This document shows, one piece after another, positions 1 to 64,000 of a DNA stretch of 64,000 nucleotides. Every line of letters begins with the position of its first letter. Positions within the stretch are counted from its first letter, which is position 1. Origin of the DNA: Malurus cyaneus samueli (Eukaryota > Chordata > Aves > Passeriformes > Maluridae); contig CM019218.1 of the NCBI GenBank assembly GCA_009741485.1, positions 32,014,898-32,078,897 on the forward strand, in the 5' to 3' direction. The notes under the pieces were generated by a model that made no database searches, was not told the origin of the DNA, and was given only the letters and a program-made list of their open reading frames with translations. Both the position numbers and the translations under genes were made by a program.

Positions 1-1089
1 GTGAGGGGAAAAAATGATGAAACATGACAAAAAGAATAGCTAAAAGTATGTGTGACAATGTAGTGAAGAAAATGTATTAAACTCTTAGCTGCTTCTTCAC
101 ATTACACGTAATGAAGCCATTGTTCTTCTGTGGTATGGCTGAATAAAATCTGCACACATCTTCAGGTTACCTGAAATTGCTGTGCTTACAGAAAAAAATT
201 ATTAGAATTATGCTCTTTTCCCTAGAGTAACTTGAACTAGAAATTTTTGGAAAACAGCATCCCAGTAAGTGTATCTCTATCAGTCAAATGGCCATCATTT
301 TTATATATTATAGGTTCAGATTTTGCCTTTGAGTGCTCTTCCTCTATCTTATTTCTAAGTGGTTTAATTACCTGACACACGCATTTCTGTATGCTATTTA
401 CAGCTGAGAGGTTATATTGAAAATATCATTGAGGGAAAGACCAAATGCTCTTTAGCATCTCTGCAAAGTCATCTCCCGTGGATTATAGGATATATGTAGA
501 AAGGTGGATTGCAAACCTAAATGGAGAAATTTTTTGTATCAGCAGATACCGTGTCTGCTGGTCTGCCATTAAATGTGAAACTAACTGGAAAAATACGTAT
601 CTTTTCACACGGGACCAGTTTTTGGATTTAGCTTGGTGTTTACTGTATTGAACAAATGAATTTTGTACTAAGGTTGTTTTCTTTAAGCATTTTAGACAAC
701 CAGGATCACTGCATTAAATGTTCAGCTTTACAACAGCGGTCATTAGTGTAGCACTACTCTAGGACTTTGTTGCCAAATTAAGTAAGGAGAATTCCTAGAT
801 TGGAAACTGTTTTTAAAATCCACCTAGTAAAGTCTCCAAGAGAATTGGCTTTTGAATGGAATAGTGCTGTGATGTAGTTGGATGCTTAATTATATGCCTT
901 GTCATCTCTTTTTGTGGTGGAAACATATTGAGTCAGAAAGAATTTTACAGCGCTGTGCTGCTGGATGCTTTTCTACCTTTAAAAAGCTTCCCTAGATGTA
1001 TAGGCAGATGCATGCATTGCGGTAAAAGGAAGGAACAGTTGTTTATTTCCTGAACGTGTACAGCTTTTTACATAATTCCCTGTTTCTAG
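1..1089 (+). other. Intron sequence upstream of exon w1 (partial)
   Basis: This is AT-rich intron ending in a good acceptor (a pyrimidine-rich stretch then TTTCTAG at 1083-1089). No other gene, repeat family or RNA gene is visible. A 68-codon ORF at 445 has no recognisable similarity and looks random. Confidence 0.85.

Positions 1090-64000
<62,911 letters not shown>

Overview
This window is vertebrate nuclear DNA, almost certainly from a bird. It holds the middle and most of the 3' part of one large intron-rich gene on the + strand: PCNX1 (pecanex 1), a multi-pass membrane protein. The bird assignment rests on CR1 LINE debris (a clear CR1 3' tail at 44471-44528 and a weaker piece near 8148), the scarcity of other interspersed repeats, and an encoded protein very close to, but distinct from, the mammalian PCNX1 I remember. 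The species cannot be named from this sequence.

I placed 31 coding exons (called w1 to w31; these are not official exon numbers) between 1090 and 63598. All have GT-AG borders. Their lengths sum to 6300 nt, exactly 2100 codons, and the reading phase is consistent at every junction. From memory of the human protein (about 2340 residues) this covers roughly residue 155 to within about 90 residues of the C-terminus. The start codon, N-terminal membrane segments, promoter, last coding exon(s), stop codon and 3' UTR lie outside the window.

Layout. 1-3844: two small exons in intron. 3845-5545: one 1701-nt exon coding a Ser/Thr-rich disordered region. 5546-28175: three long introns (10.6, 4.6 and 7.1 kb) separating two small exons, w4 and w5, of the same disordered region. 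28176-32343: three short exons that finish this region. 33403-51132: small exons coding the central block of membrane segments. 52195-60212: the conserved soluble C-terminal part, including the Pecanex_C region. 61869-63598: a low-complexity Gly/Asn/Pro linker and a Ser/Arg-rich tail. The final 402 nt are intron.

I see no second gene, structural RNA gene, CRISPR array or bacterial-type system. Other long ORFs on both strands are short, low-complexity or shadows of PCNX1 exons. The most interesting signals concern splicing: a textbook U12-type intron (50415-51002), an acceptor fused directly to a perfect donor motif (28175/28176), a paired acceptor where the first AG would break the frame (56388 versus 56393), two in-frame tandem acceptors, and possible zero-length recursive splice sites. 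All of these can be tested with RNA-seq and comparative alignment.
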